In this document: one piece after another, positions 1-8,225 of the stretch
Layout of the letters: each line of letters begins with the position of its first letter
Numbering within the stretch: position 1 is the stretch's first letter
Assembly (NCBI GenBank): GCA_029319145.1
Contig: CP119753.1
Coordinates: forward strand, 3,968,001-4,032,000
Length of the DNA: 64,000 nucleotides
DNA from: Microbacter sp. GSS18
Lineage (GTDB): Bacteria > Actinomycetota > Actinomycetes > Actinomycetales > Microbacteriaceae
Direction of reading: 5' to 3'
Notes under the pieces: generated by a model
The model's input: the letters and a program-made list of their open reading frames with translations, nothing else
What the model was told of the DNA's origin: nothing
The model's database searches: none
Program-made: the position numbers and the translations under genes

Positions 1-142
1 CACGGTGCTCTTCCCGATCACCGACAACAAGTCCGATGTGAACGGCATCATGGGCCCGGTCATGGAGGGCATCATGTCGGGCGCGAGCGGCACCGACGTC
101 CTGGTCGACGCCAACGAGAGCGTCAACGCGCTCTTCCAGTAG
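1..142 (+). CDS. Sugar ABC transporter substrate-binding protein, C-terminal end only
   Basis: Only the last 46 codons are inside the window, ending with TAG at 140-142. The readable end (ITDNKSDVNGIMGPVMEGIM, then a tail ending VNALFQ) looks like the C-terminal helices of family-1 extracellular solute-binding proteins of carbohydrate importers. It is followed by a strong hairpin and then by an alpha-galactosidase in the same direction, so it probably belongs to an importer for alpha-galactosides. The family call rests on a short C-terminal fragment and is moderate. Confidence 0.6.
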   Translation, partial: TVLFPITDNKSDVNGIMGPVMEGIMSGASGTDVLVDANESVNALFQ

Positions 143-154
143 CCGACAGATCAT

Positions 155-190
155 GTCCTCCGCCGGATGGGTTCCCGTCCGGCGGAGGAC
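155..190 (+). terminator. Rho-independent-type hairpin after the binding protein
   Basis: A perfect 13-bp inverted repeat, GTCCTCCGCCGGA (155-167) and TCCGGCGGAGGAC (178-190), encloses a 10-nt loop and is followed by a pyrimidine-rich run (acgttctttcccc). It starts 12 nt after the stop of the preceding gene. It probably terminates, or partly attenuates, transcription into the alpha-galactosidase, a common arrangement that keeps binding-protein mRNA more abundant than distal genes. Confidence 0.7.
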
Positions 191-223
191 ACGTTCTTTC
201 CCCATCCCCTTGAAGGAGAACCC

Positions 224-2368
224 ATGACCCTCACCGAGACCGACGTGCGCACCGATGGCTGCATCGTCCTGACGGCGGACGACGTCGAGGTCGTCATCGA
301 TGTCTCGGCCGGCTACCCGGTCGTCCTCCACTGGGGGAGATCGCTGCCCGCCGCGTCGCTCGCCACGCTGCGCACGCTCGCCGACGGAGGCGTGCCCCAG
401 AGCGACCTCGACGAGACCGTCGCGCCGGGGATGCTCCGCGAGACGGCCCGCGGGTTCACCGGCCGGCCGGCTCTGCGCGGTCACCGTGCAGGGATGGACT
501 TCTCACCCCTGTGGAGCGTCGTCGATGTCCGGGCAGGCGCGCGGGAGTGCGCGCTCGTCCTTCACGACGAGCTCGCGGCGCTGCGGATCGAGCTGCGGCT
601 GGCCCTGACCCCGCAGGGTGTGCTGCTGATCGACCAGTGGCTGACGAACCTCGGCGACGCCCCGTATTCCCTCGACGAGTTCGCGCTCTGGCTGCCGCTG
701 CCGGACCGGGCGACCGAAACCCTGGATTTCACCGGGCGGTGGCTCAAAGAGCGCCAGCCGCACCGTCTGCCGCTCGCGCCGGGGCTGCGTCTGCGCGAAG
801 GCCGCGAGGGGCGCTCCGGTCACGACCACACGATCGTGCAGTGCGCGCTGACCGATCGCACCACGACCGAGACCGGTGAGGTCTGGGGGCTCTCGCTGCT
901 GTGGAGCGGGGGATCGCGCCACCTCGTCGAGCGCGACACGACGGGCCGCGCCGCGCTCGGGGTCGCCGAGCTGCTCGAGCCGGGGGAGATCGAGCTCGCG
1001 CCCGCCGCGACCTACCGGGCTCCGAGAGCGGCCGCCTTCTACTCGTCGGAGGGGCTGGACGGGCTCAGCGACCGCGCCCATCGGTGGCTGCGCGCCCGAC
1101 TCGAGCATCCGCTGACGCCCCGCCCGCTCACCCTCAACGTGTGGGAGGCGGTCTACTTCGACCACGACCTCGACACCCTGACGCGATTGGCCGCACGCGC
1201 GGCCTCGGTGGGCGTCGAGAGGTTCGTGCTCGACGACGGCTGGTTCGGCAGCCGGCGCGACGACTGGTCGGGCCTGGGGGACTGGGTGGTCTCGGCCGAC
1301 GTGTGGCCGGACGGCCTCGGGCCCCTCGCCGACCGCGTGCGCGCGGCAGGCATGCAGTTCGGCCTGTGGTTCGAGGGCGAGATGGTCAACCCGGACTCCG
1401 ACCTGTACCGCGCCCACCCCGACTGGATTCTGCAGGTTCCGGGGCGCGTCCCGCCCCTCGCGCGGCACCAGCTCGTGCTCGATCTGGCCAACCCGGACGC
1501 CTACGCCCACATCCTCGAGCGCGTGCACGCGCTCGTGGCGGAGTACGGGGTCGAGTACATCAAGTGGGACCACAACCGGTTCCTCACCGACCCCGGCCAC
1601 CGTGGTCACCCGGCGGTGCGACGTCAGACCGAGGCGATCTATCGGCTCTTCGACGAGCTCAAGGCGCGCACGCCCGGCCTCGAGATCGAGTCGTGTGCAT
1701 CGGGCGGCGGGCGGATCGACCTGGGAATGGCCTTCCACGCCGACCGGTTCTGGACCTCCGATCAGAACGACGCGCTGGAACGGCAGCAGATCCAGCGCTG
1801 GACGACGCTGGTGATCCCGCCCGAGATGCTCGGCACGCACATCGGGCCCACCGAGTCCCACGGCACCGGCCGCGTCCACAGCATCCAGATGCGCGCGGTC
1901 ACGGCGCTGTTCGGACACGCCGGCATCGAGTGGAACCTCCTGGAGGCAACCGAGGACGAGCTCGCCGCGGTGCGCGAGTGGTCCGCCTTCTACCGGGCGC
2001 ACCGCGAGCTTCTGCACTCCGGTCGCGTCGTGCGCGTGGAGCATCCTGATCCGAGCGGTCTCGTCCACGGGGTCGTCGCTCAGGACCGCAGCGCCGCGCT
2101 GTTCGCCTACGTGCAGACGTCGACTCCGGCGGGTGTCCGCCCCGCCGCCTTCCGCGTGCCCGGGCTCGAGCCCGACGCCCTGTATCGCGTGCGCAGCCAG
2201 GAGTTCGGCGGCGCGCGCACGGTGCAGCGGCGGGCGCCGCAGTGGATGGACGGCGTGACCACCACGGGTGCGGCTCTGGCGGAGCTCGGGCTCCGACCCC
2301 CGGTGCTGTGGCCCGAGGAGGCGATTCTCGCCGTCATCGAGCGGGTCGGACCCGCGCCGACCGTCTGA
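224..2368 (+). CDS. Alpha-galactosidase, GH36 family
   Basis: A predicted 714-residue cytoplasmic retaining alpha-galactosidase that releases terminal alpha-galactose from raffinose-type or melibiose-type sugars. GH36 landmarks are in order: LDDGWFGSRRDDW in the barrel start, YIKWDHNR with the nucleophile at about D449, SCASGGGRIDLG, and WTSDQNDALER with the acid/base at about D513. No signal peptide is present, so substrates must be imported. The ATG at 224 is chosen over the longer frame from 167 because AAGGAG sits at 213-218 and the longer start would lie inside the terminator hairpin. It follows a sugar-binding protein and precedes a ROK regulator, fitting a sugar utilisation cluster. 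Confidence 0.93.
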   Translation: MTLTETDVRTDGCIVLTADDVEVVIDVSAGYPVVLHWGRSLPAASLATLRTLADGGVPQSDLDETVAPGMLRETARGFTGRPALRGHRAGMDFSPLWSVVDVRAGARECALVLHDELAALRIELRLALTPQGVLLIDQWLTNLGDAPYSLDEFALWLPLPDRATETLDFTGRWLKERQPHRLPLAPGLRLREGREGRSGHDHTIVQCALTDRTTTETGEVWGLSLLWSGGSRHLVERDTTGRAALGVAELLEPGEIELAPAATYRAPRAAAFYSSEGLDGLSDRAHRWLRARLEHPLTPRPLTLNVWEAVYFDHDLDTLTRLAARAASVGVERFVLDDGWFGSRRDDWSGLGDWVVSADVWPDGLGPLADRVRAAGMQFGLWFEGEMVNPDSDLYRAHPDWILQVPGRVPPLARHQLVLDLANPDAYAHILERVHALVAEYGVEYIKWDHNRFLTDPGHRGHPAVRRQTEAIYRLFDELKARTPGLEIESCASGGGRIDLGMAFHADRFWTSDQNDALERQQIQRWTTLVIPPEMLGTHIGPTESHGTGRVHSIQMRAVTALFGHAGIEWNLLEATEDELAAVREWSAFYRAHRELLHSGRVVRVEHPDPSGLVHGVVAQDRSAALFAYVQTSTPAGVRPAAFRVPGLEPDALYRVRSQEFGGARTVQRRAPQWMDGVTTTGAALAELGLRPPVLWPEEAILAVIERVGPAPTV

Positions 2369-2419
2369 CGAGGAGTGGGTCGCCGATCGTGACATCCTGA
2401 GGGGTGGAAGGGAGTGCCG

Positions 2420-3583
2420 ATGAGCCTGAGCGGCGCCGACCTGGCGGGCGGACGCGGCGGCGATGTCGAGGTCGCCGCGCTGTCGACCATCCTCATGCAC
2501 GGCCCGGTCTCGCGCACCGACCTGGCGGCGCGACTGTCGCTGTCGCCGTCGACCATGACCCGCGCGGTCAAGCCGCTGCTCGACCGCGGGCTGGTGCACG
2601 AGACCGCCGACGCCGTCGAGGGCCCCGGTCGCCCCTCCCGTCCTCTGGTGGGTACACGGGGCAGCGGGCGCTACGTCGGTGCGAAGCTGACCGGGGACGA
2701 GGTCTTCGCGGTCGCGACCGACATGATGGCGAACGTGATCTCGGTAGAGCGTCGCGAACTGGCCTCGCACCAGCCGGACGCCGTCGCGGATGCCGTCGCC
2801 GACGTGGTGAGGCACCTCGGCGCCGGGGACGGGCTCGACGGCATCGGAGTATCGCTCGGCGGCAGCGCGATGGACGGCCGTACGGTCGACCGTGCTCCTT
2901 TCCTCGGGTGGCGCGAGGTCCCCTTGGCCGAGATGCTCGAGACGCGTGTGGAGGCGCCGGTCGTCATCGACAACGACCTGGCCGCGTTGACCGCGGCCGA
3001 GCACTGGTTCGGCCTCGGCCGGGGTCTGAGCGACTTCGCCGTGGTCACGATCGGCGCCGGCACCGGACTCGGACTGGTCCACCACGACGAGGTCGTTCGC
3101 ACGCGCGACCTCGGACTGGGCCCGGCCGGCCATATTCCGCTCGAGCCCTTCGGCCCGCGCTGCGCGCTCGGGCACCGCGGATGCGCGGAGGCTGTCGTCA
3201 CTGTCCCTGCGATGGAGACGCAGGCGCGCGTCGCTCTCCAGCGTGATGTGCGCTTCGAGGAAGTCCTCGACCTCGCCCGATCCGGTGACCCGGCGTGCGC
3301 CGACATCGTCCGCACCGCAGCTCGGGCGACCGGACGGCTCATCGCCCTGGTGGCCAACCTCGCCATGGTGGAGGTCGTCGTCCTCGGAGGCGAGGGCCTG
3401 GCGCTCCTCGATGTCGCGGAGCCCGACATGCGGGCCCAGATCGCCATCGATCGTGATCCAGAGGCCCACGACCTCGACATCCGCATCGACCGCTCGGGCT
3501 TCCCGCTGTGGGCGCGCGGCGCCGCGACGATCGCGATCCAGTCGTCGCTTCGGCGGCTGATTCAGGCGCCGGCCTCGCCGTGA
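2420..3583 (+). CDS. ROK-family transcriptional regulator
   Basis: A 387-residue protein with an N-terminal winged helix-turn-helix (SRTDLAARLSLSPSTMTRAV, about residues 35-55) fused to a ROK sugar-kinase-like domain. The ROK core shows VIDNDLAALTAAEHWFG, an IGAGTGLG glycine-rich phosphate loop, and CALGHRGCAEA where zinc-binding ROK proteins have CxCGxxGCxE; one Cys position is replaced, so zinc binding is uncertain. ATG 2420 has an AGGGAG Shine-Dalgarno 5 nt upstream; a GTG at 2414 would overlap that site. It lies 51 nt after the alpha-galactosidase and converges on the SGNH gene, so it probably represses the local sugar genes in response to a sugar ligand. Confidence 0.85.
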   Translation: MSLSGADLAGGRGGDVEVAALSTILMHGPVSRTDLAARLSLSPSTMTRAVKPLLDRGLVHETADAVEGPGRPSRPLVGTRGSGRYVGAKLTGDEVFAVATDMMANVISVERRELASHQPDAVADAVADVVRHLGAGDGLDGIGVSLGGSAMDGRTVDRAPFLGWREVPLAEMLETRVEAPVVIDNDLAALTAAEHWFGLGRGLSDFAVVTIGAGTGLGLVHHDEVVRTRDLGLGPAGHIPLEPFGPRCALGHRGCAEAVVTVPAMETQARVALQRDVRFEEVLDLARSGDPACADIVRTAARATGRLIALVANLAMVEVVVLGGEGLALLDVAEPDMRAQIAIDRDPEAHDLDIRIDRSGFPLWARGAATIAIQSSLRRLIQAPASP

Positions 3584-3617
3584 GCCCGTGAATCCGATCT
3601 TCGCAACCCGAGGCGCC

Positions 3618-4823
3618 TCATCGCTCCGCCGCAGCGGCCAGTACGTGGGTCAGCCGGCGTGCGAGCCTCCTCCCGATCCGTTCGCTCTGGTCGCCGTTCG
3701 GATGGAGGCTGTCTGAGAGCGGATCCGTGGTGGCATCAGCCGGTCCGTACAGCTCGAGACCATCCAGGAGCGCCGTGGGCTCGCCGCGGCTCCGCCGAGC
3801 CTCCACGATCTCGCGCAGCTGCTCCCGCGCGACCCGCATGCTCAGCGCGCCCGCCTGGACGTCCTCCTCGGTTCCCCGCAGGAAGAACGTGACCGCGCCG
3901 TCGTCGCCGATGGCCACGTCTCCGGGGCCCGACTGCGTTTCGTTCCCCGTCCAGAGCAGCGGCGAGATCACGACGATCGGGACGCGAGGGTGAGCCGCTC
4001 GCAGGGTGTCGAGGAAGCCGTGGACCGCGGGCGCGAACGTCCGCCGGTCCATACTCCGCGCGCCGACCACGTTGACGCCGAGCTCGAGGCTGACGATGTC
4101 GGGACGGATGCCGGCGATCGCCGAGGCCACGAACGGGTCGATGTGGCACTGGCCGGCGACGCCGAGGTTGACCAGCTGGAGGTCCGCGGCACGCGCCGCG
4201 GACGCGGGCACCGTCTGGATCGGACGGTCCGCATTGCCGCCGTGGCTGATCGAGCTGCCATAGTGGACCCACACCGGCCGGTCCGAGATCGGCGGAGCCG
4301 TGAAGGGCGCATCGGCACGCACGTCGAAGATGTCGACCGTCATCATCTGCGGCAGCCAGATCTCGACGAGCTTGTCACGGCCGGGCAGCCCCGAGAATCG
4401 CACGACCGACCACTCCCGCTCGACCTGCTCGTGGGATGCGGTGTCGTCCGCGTGCATGATCTCGTGCGCGTCGATCGGACTCGGCACGAACCCGTGCTCG
4501 TCGCCGTCGATGCACAGCGAGAAGCCGTTGCGCTCCGCGTCGACCTGCGGCAGCCGCATCCGCGTGCACCGCACGCGCAGCTCGATGCTCGTCGCCGGCG
4601 TGAGGAACGAGAGGCGGACGCCGCTCGGCCGGATGAACTGGCCGCGGAGATTCGCCATCGCCGGGGGGAATCGGTCCCACAGGCGCGTGGGAAGGCGGAT
4701 GGGCCGGATCGCATCGTCTCTCCGGACGGTGTCCAGGTGTCCCCGCAGGCGCGCGCTCCCGTGGTCGAAGGCGATCACCTCGCCACGGCCGATGCTCGAG
4801 CCGTCGGTCTCGATCGTGGGCAT
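3618..4823 (-). CDS. SGNH/GDSL-family hydrolase (esterase) with N-terminal beta domain
   Basis: About 401 residues. The C-terminal half carries the SGNH blocks: HYGSSISHGG with the nucleophile Ser, NLGVAGQCHIDP (block II Gly), LELGVNV (block III Asn) and DSLHPNGDQSERIG (block V Asp and His). The N-terminal half resembles the jelly-roll domain seen in carbohydrate-active SGNH esterases. There is no signal peptide, so it probably deacylates imported sugars in the cytoplasm. The frame is open to ATG 4862, but ATG 4823 has GGAGAGG upstream while 4862 has no visible site. It is divergent from the sugar importer at 5064 and shares its regulatory region. Confidence 0.8.
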   Translation of the reverse strand: MPTIETDGSSIGRGEVIAFDHGSARLRGHLDTVRRDDAIRPIRLPTRLWDRFPPAMANLRGQFIRPSGVRLSFLTPATSIELRVRCTRMRLPQVDAERNGFSLCIDGDEHGFVPSPIDAHEIMHADDTASHEQVEREWSVVRFSGLPGRDKLVEIWLPQMMTVDIFDVRADAPFTAPPISDRPVWVHYGSSISHGGNADRPIQTVPASAARAADLQLVNLGVAGQCHIDPFVASAIAGIRPDIVSLELGVNVVGARSMDRRTFAPAVHGFLDTLRAAHPRVPIVVISPLLWTGNETQSGPGDVAIGDDGAVTFFLRGTEEDVQAGALSMRVAREQLREIVEARRSRGEPTALLDGLELYGPADATTDPLSDSLHPNGDQSERIGRRLARRLTHVLAAAAER

Positions 4824-4958
4824 TCTCATCCTCTCCACGCCTGTCTCGCAGGCGTCAGTCATCCGCGTCGCGAAGGGCGGACGATATGTGCGCGACGCCG
4901 GATCACGGATGTCGTCGAACCGTGATGGATCCGTGATCGACGAAACCGTCGAACGTGA

Positions 4959-4988
4959 TTGACGAACCCGGGTTCGTCTGCATACTAT
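4959..4988 (+). promoter_or_regulatory. Promoter of the sugar importer operon
   Basis: TTGACG (4959-4964) and TACTAT (4983-4988) are separated by 18 bp, a good sigma-70-type match in an otherwise GC-rich sequence. Transcription would start near 4995, about 70 nt before the start codon at 5064. Confidence 0.6.
4961..4978. promoter_or_regulatory. Perfect 18-bp palindrome overlapping the -35 element (operator)
   Basis: GACGAACCCGGGTTCGTC is a perfect palindrome with a central CG, as in LacI-family operators. It covers the -35 box and half of the spacer of the importer promoter, a repressor position. A further half site (GACGAA) lies at 4939-4944. No LacI-type gene is in the window; the nearby ROK protein is the other candidate binder. 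Confidence 0.6.
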
Positions 4989-5000
4989 TTCCGAAAGCCC

Positions 5001-5019
5001 ATCGTTGACTAGTTTTCAC
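5001..5019 (-). promoter_or_regulatory. Copy 1 of the shared TetR-regulon motif
   Basis: On the minus strand this reads GTGAAAACTAGTCAACGAT. It matches the sites at 15337-15355 and 15987-16005 (consensus GNGAAAACNNGTCAWCGAY). It lies just downstream of the predicted start of transcription of the importer, where a bound repressor would block elongation. Confidence 0.55.
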
Positions 5020-5063
5020 GGAAGCGGCGGGCGCACCTGAGTGAGTCCTACGAGGAGGTAAGG

Positions 5064-6389
5064 ATGTCTGCAATGACACGACGAGCGCGCCCGATTGCGC
5101 TCGCCGGAATCGCGGTCGCGGGAATTGTTCTCGCCGGCTGTGCCGGTGGCGGGGGAAGCTCCGACGACACCGAGGGCCCCATCACCCTGAAGTGGTTCCA
5201 GGGTTCGGGAGTCGAGACCAACATCGCGACGGCGGACGCCCTGGCCGAGGCGTTCAACGCCAGCCAGTCCGACATCATCGTCGAGGTCGACGCTTCGGGT
5301 CCGAGCGACTCGGCCGCACTCGACAACCTGATGAAGACCCGTCTGGCGACCAACGAGATGCCCGACATGTTCTGGTACAACTCCGGGTCGCTGCTGCAGG
5401 CGCTGAGCCCCGACCAGACGATGCTCAACATCGCGGACACGGACTTCGTGTCGAACCTCGACCCCGCGTGGGTCGCGGCCGTGTCGACCGCCGACGGTGT
5501 CTTCGGTGTGCCCGTCCAGACCGCCGGCGGCGGTGGCTTCTTCTACAACATCCCGATGTACGAAGAGCTCGGCCTCGAGGTTCCGAACACGTGGGACGAG
5601 TTCCTCGCGAACGCCGACGCCATCAAGGACGCCGGCTACACCGCCGTCGAGATGACGTTCGGTGACGCCTGGACGTCGCAGATCGTCACGCTCGCCGACT
5701 TCTACAACATCTGGGCCAGCGACAACGACTGGGCTGCCAAGTACACCGCCAACGAGGTGAACTTCGCAGACGACCCGGTCGCGGTCCAGAGCTTCACGAA
5801 GCTGCAGGACATCTACGACGGCGGCTACCTCAACGAGGACTTCGCGTCGGCGCTGCTCAACGACGGCCTCGAGGCGGTCGCGACCGGCACCGCGGGGCAC
5901 TACCCGATGCTCGGGTTCGCTCAGGCCACGATCGCCACGAACTGGCCCGACAACATCGACGACGTCGGCTTCTTCGGCATCCCCGGCGAGAACGCCGACG
6001 AGCACGGCATGACGATCTGGATGCCTCCGGCACTGTACGCGCCGGCGAACACGGAGCACCCCGACGCGGTGAAGGAGTTCATGGCGTTCGTCGCGAGCCC
6101 GGCCGGCTGCGACGCGGTTACGGGTGCGCTGGGCGCCACCGGTGCCTACCTGGTCGAGGGCTGCTCGGTGCCGGACGAGGCGCCGCGCATCGTCGCCGAC
6201 TGGGGTCCGTACTTCGACTCCGGCATGATCGCCCCGGCGCTCGAGTTCCTCTCGCCGGTCAAGGGCCCGAACCTGATGCAGATCGACGTCGAGGTCGGCT
6301 CGGGAGTCCGCTCGGGTGAGAGCGGTGCTGAGCTCTACGACGCGGATGCCGCCAAGCAGGCCCAGCAGCTCGGCCTCGAGGGCTGGTAA
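5064..6389 (+). CDS. Sugar ABC transporter substrate-binding lipoprotein
   Basis: A 441-residue family-1 extracellular solute-binding protein. It begins with a lipoprotein signal peptide (MSAMTRRARPIALAG..., lipobox LAGC with the lipidated Cys at 26) followed by a Gly/Ser linker and the mature domain starting ITLKWFQGSGVETN. It should capture oligosaccharide or glycoside ligands at the outer face of the membrane for the two downstream permeases. A strong AGGAGGTAA precedes ATG 5064. No ATPase is encoded in this operon, so a shared MsiK-type ATPase elsewhere is likely. Expression looks doubly controlled by a perfect palindrome over the promoter and by the motif shared with the TetR-GH1-GH3 locus. 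Confidence 0.92.
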   Translation: MSAMTRRARPIALAGIAVAGIVLAGCAGGGGSSDDTEGPITLKWFQGSGVETNIATADALAEAFNASQSDIIVEVDASGPSDSAALDNLMKTRLATNEMPDMFWYNSGSLLQALSPDQTMLNIADTDFVSNLDPAWVAAVSTADGVFGVPVQTAGGGGFFYNIPMYEELGLEVPNTWDEFLANADAIKDAGYTAVEMTFGDAWTSQIVTLADFYNIWASDNDWAAKYTANEVNFADDPVAVQSFTKLQDIYDGGYLNEDFASALLNDGLEAVATGTAGHYPMLGFAQATIATNWPDNIDDVGFFGIPGENADEHGMTIWMPPALYAPANTEHPDAVKEFMAFVASPAGCDAVTGALGATGAYLVEGCSVPDEAPRIVADWGPYFDSGMIAPALEFLSPVKGPNLMQIDVEVGSGVRSGESGAELYDADAAKQAQQLGLEGW

Positions 6390-6405
6390 GCCGTCCATAC
6401 CCATC

Positions 6406-6437
6406 GCGGGGGCCGTCAGCACGCTGACGGCCCCCGC
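6406..6437 (+). promoter_or_regulatory. Intercistronic hairpin between binding protein and permease
   Basis: GCGGGGGCCGTCAG and CTGACGGCCCCCGC form a perfect 14-bp stem with a CACG loop in the 66-nt gap between the binding protein and the first permease. No U-tract follows, so it is more likely an mRNA-stabilising or partial-termination element that raises the binding protein to permease ratio. Confidence 0.65.
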
Positions 6438-6455
6438 ACCACCTAAGGCTTCATC

Positions 6456-7388
6456 ATGGCGACAATCGCACCATCCGATGCGACCGAGGCGGTGGTCACC
6501 TCCCCCGGGAAGCGCCCGCCCCGTCGCAAGTACGCGCAGCGGATGTATCCGCGCTGGTTCCTGCTCCCGGGCGCGGTCATCTTCTTCGTGCTCTTCATCG
6601 CGCCGACGTTCGCGTCGTTCTACTACGCGTTCACGCGATGGACGCTCTTCGACGTCGAGTTCATCGGCTTCGACAACTTCGTGACCTTCTTCACCGATCC
6701 GCAGCTGAGCAAGGGCTTCACCAACACGCTCATCTTCGGCACGCTCACCTCGGGCCTGAAGGTCGTCCTGGGCCTGCTGATCGGCGTGCTGCTGACCTCG
6801 GAGATCTGGGCTCGCGGATACCTGCGCGCCGTCGTCTTCTTCCCGGTGCTCGTGAGCACCGTGGGTGTCGGCATCACCTTCCAGGCCCTGATGGATCCGT
6901 ACGACGGGCTCATCAACCGGGCGCTGGCGGTCGTCGGCATCGACGGACCGGGATGGCTGACCAACCCCGACCTCGCCCTGTACTCGATCATCATCGTCGA
7001 CGTATGGCGCGGTGTCGGACTCGCGGCCCTCATCTACATGGCGGGGCTCGTCGCGATCCCGCAGGAGTACTACGAGGCGGCCAAGGTCGACGGAGCGGGC
7101 GCCTGGCACCGTTTCCGCAACATCACGCTGCCGCTGGTGCGCCCGGCGACCACGACGGTGATCATCCTGTCCCTCATCGGCGGCCTCCGTGAGTTCCAGC
7201 TGATCTGGGTCATGACCGGCGGCGGTCCGGGCTTCGCCAGCGACGTGCTCGCCTCGGTCATCTACAAGCAGTATGCGTATGGCTTCTACGGCCTGTCGAC
7301 CGCCGGCAACGTGGTCCTGTTCGTCGTGGTCAGCGCCGTCATCCTGCCGCTGTTCTGGTGGCTCAACCGAAAGCAGACGGACCTGTGA
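6456..7388 (+). CDS. Sugar ABC transporter permease (MalF type)
   Basis: A 310-residue inner-membrane permease with a cytoplasmic basic N-terminus, a first segment PGAVIFFVLFIAPTFASF, and five further hydrophobic segments. The EAA loop that contacts the ATPase reads EYYEAAKVDGAGAWHRFRNI near residue 210. It pairs with the next gene to form the translocation channel of the importer. The stop overlaps the next start codon by 4 nt, so the two permeases are translationally coupled. Confidence 0.93.
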   Translation: MATIAPSDATEAVVTSPGKRPPRRKYAQRMYPRWFLLPGAVIFFVLFIAPTFASFYYAFTRWTLFDVEFIGFDNFVTFFTDPQLSKGFTNTLIFGTLTSGLKVVLGLLIGVLLTSEIWARGYLRAVVFFPVLVSTVGVGITFQALMDPYDGLINRALAVVGIDGPGWLTNPDLALYSIIIVDVWRGVGLAALIYMAGLVAIPQEYYEAAKVDGAGAWHRFRNITLPLVRPATTTVIILSLIGGLREFQLIWVMTGGGPGFASDVLASVIYKQYAYGFYGLSTAGNVVLFVVVSAVILPLFWWLNRKQTDL

Positions 7389-8215
7389 ACCGCACCGTTT
7401 CGCGCCACGTCTACGGCGCCACCGCCGTCCTGGTGTCGGCGATCATCTTCCTCGTCCCGTTCGCGTTCATCCTGGTCCAGTCGTTCAAGACCGGGCCGGA
7501 CTCGGCGAGCCTGTCGTTCACGTGGCCGATCGACTTCGTCTTCTGGGAGAACGTGGTCACGGTCTTCCAGACCCGCGACTACATGCTCATCACGGCATTC
7601 ATCAACAGCACGATCCTGACGGTGCTCTCCGTCTCGATCATGGTGGTCCTGGCCGCGATGATCGGCTGGGTGCTTGCCCGCCGCCCGTCGCGGTGGAATC
7701 CGATCTTCACGTTCTTCATCCTCGCCGGACTCATCGTCCCGCCGGCCATCGTGCCCACGGCCTGGATCATGCAGTCGCTCGGGATCTTCAACACGCTCGG
7801 CGGGCTCGCGCTCGTCGAAGTCGCCTACGGCATGTCGTTCTGCGTGCTGCTGTTCCGCGCGTTCGTGTCGAACATCCCCCGCGAGCTGGACGAGGCGGCC
7901 ACGATCGACGGCGCTGGTCCGATCCGGCTATTCTTCCAGGTCGGGTTCCCGCTCCTGAAGAGCGTCATCGTCACGGCGATCGTCGTGCAGTCGGTGACGG
8001 TGTTCAACGACTTCGCCAACCCGCTGTACTTCCTGCCGGGTGAGGAGAACGCGACGGTGCAGCTGACGCTGTTCAACTTCCAGAGCCAGTTCCAGACCAC
8101 CTGGAACCTGCTGTTCACCGACATCCTGCTCATCACGATCCCGCCGCTGCTGATGTACATCTTCTTCAACCGTCAGATCGTCGCGGGCATGACCTCCGGC
8201 GCCATCAAGGGGTGA
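7385..8215 (+). CDS. Sugar ABC transporter permease (MalG type)
   Basis: A 276-residue six-span permease; the EAA loop reads ELDEAATIDGAGPIRLFFQV. The GTG at 7385 forms a GTGA overlap with the stop of the first permease and gives a normal MalG-like N-terminus (VNRTVSRHVYGATAVLVSA), whereas the frame open to 7358 would put 27 nt inside the upstream gene. With the lipoprotein at 5064 and its partner permease it completes the membrane part of a carbohydrate uptake-1 importer. Confidence 0.93.
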   Translation: MNRTVSRHVYGATAVLVSAIIFLVPFAFILVQSFKTGPDSASLSFTWPIDFVFWENVVTVFQTRDYMLITAFINSTILTVLSVSIMVVLAAMIGWVLARRPSRWNPIFTFFILAGLIVPPAIVPTAWIMQSLGIFNTLGGLALVEVAYGMSFCVLLFRAFVSNIPRELDEAATIDGAGPIRLFFQVGFPLLKSVIVTAIVVQSVTVFNDFANPLYFLPGEENATVQLTLFNFQSQFQTTWNLLFTDILLITIPPLLMYIFFNRQIVAGMTSGAIKG

Positions 8216-8225
8216 CACGCACCAC

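Noticed and set aside
503..3469. Minus-strand open frame of 988 codons
   Set aside because: It lies opposite the alpha-galactosidase and ROK genes, which have clear motifs. Its translation is basic and without recognisable domains.
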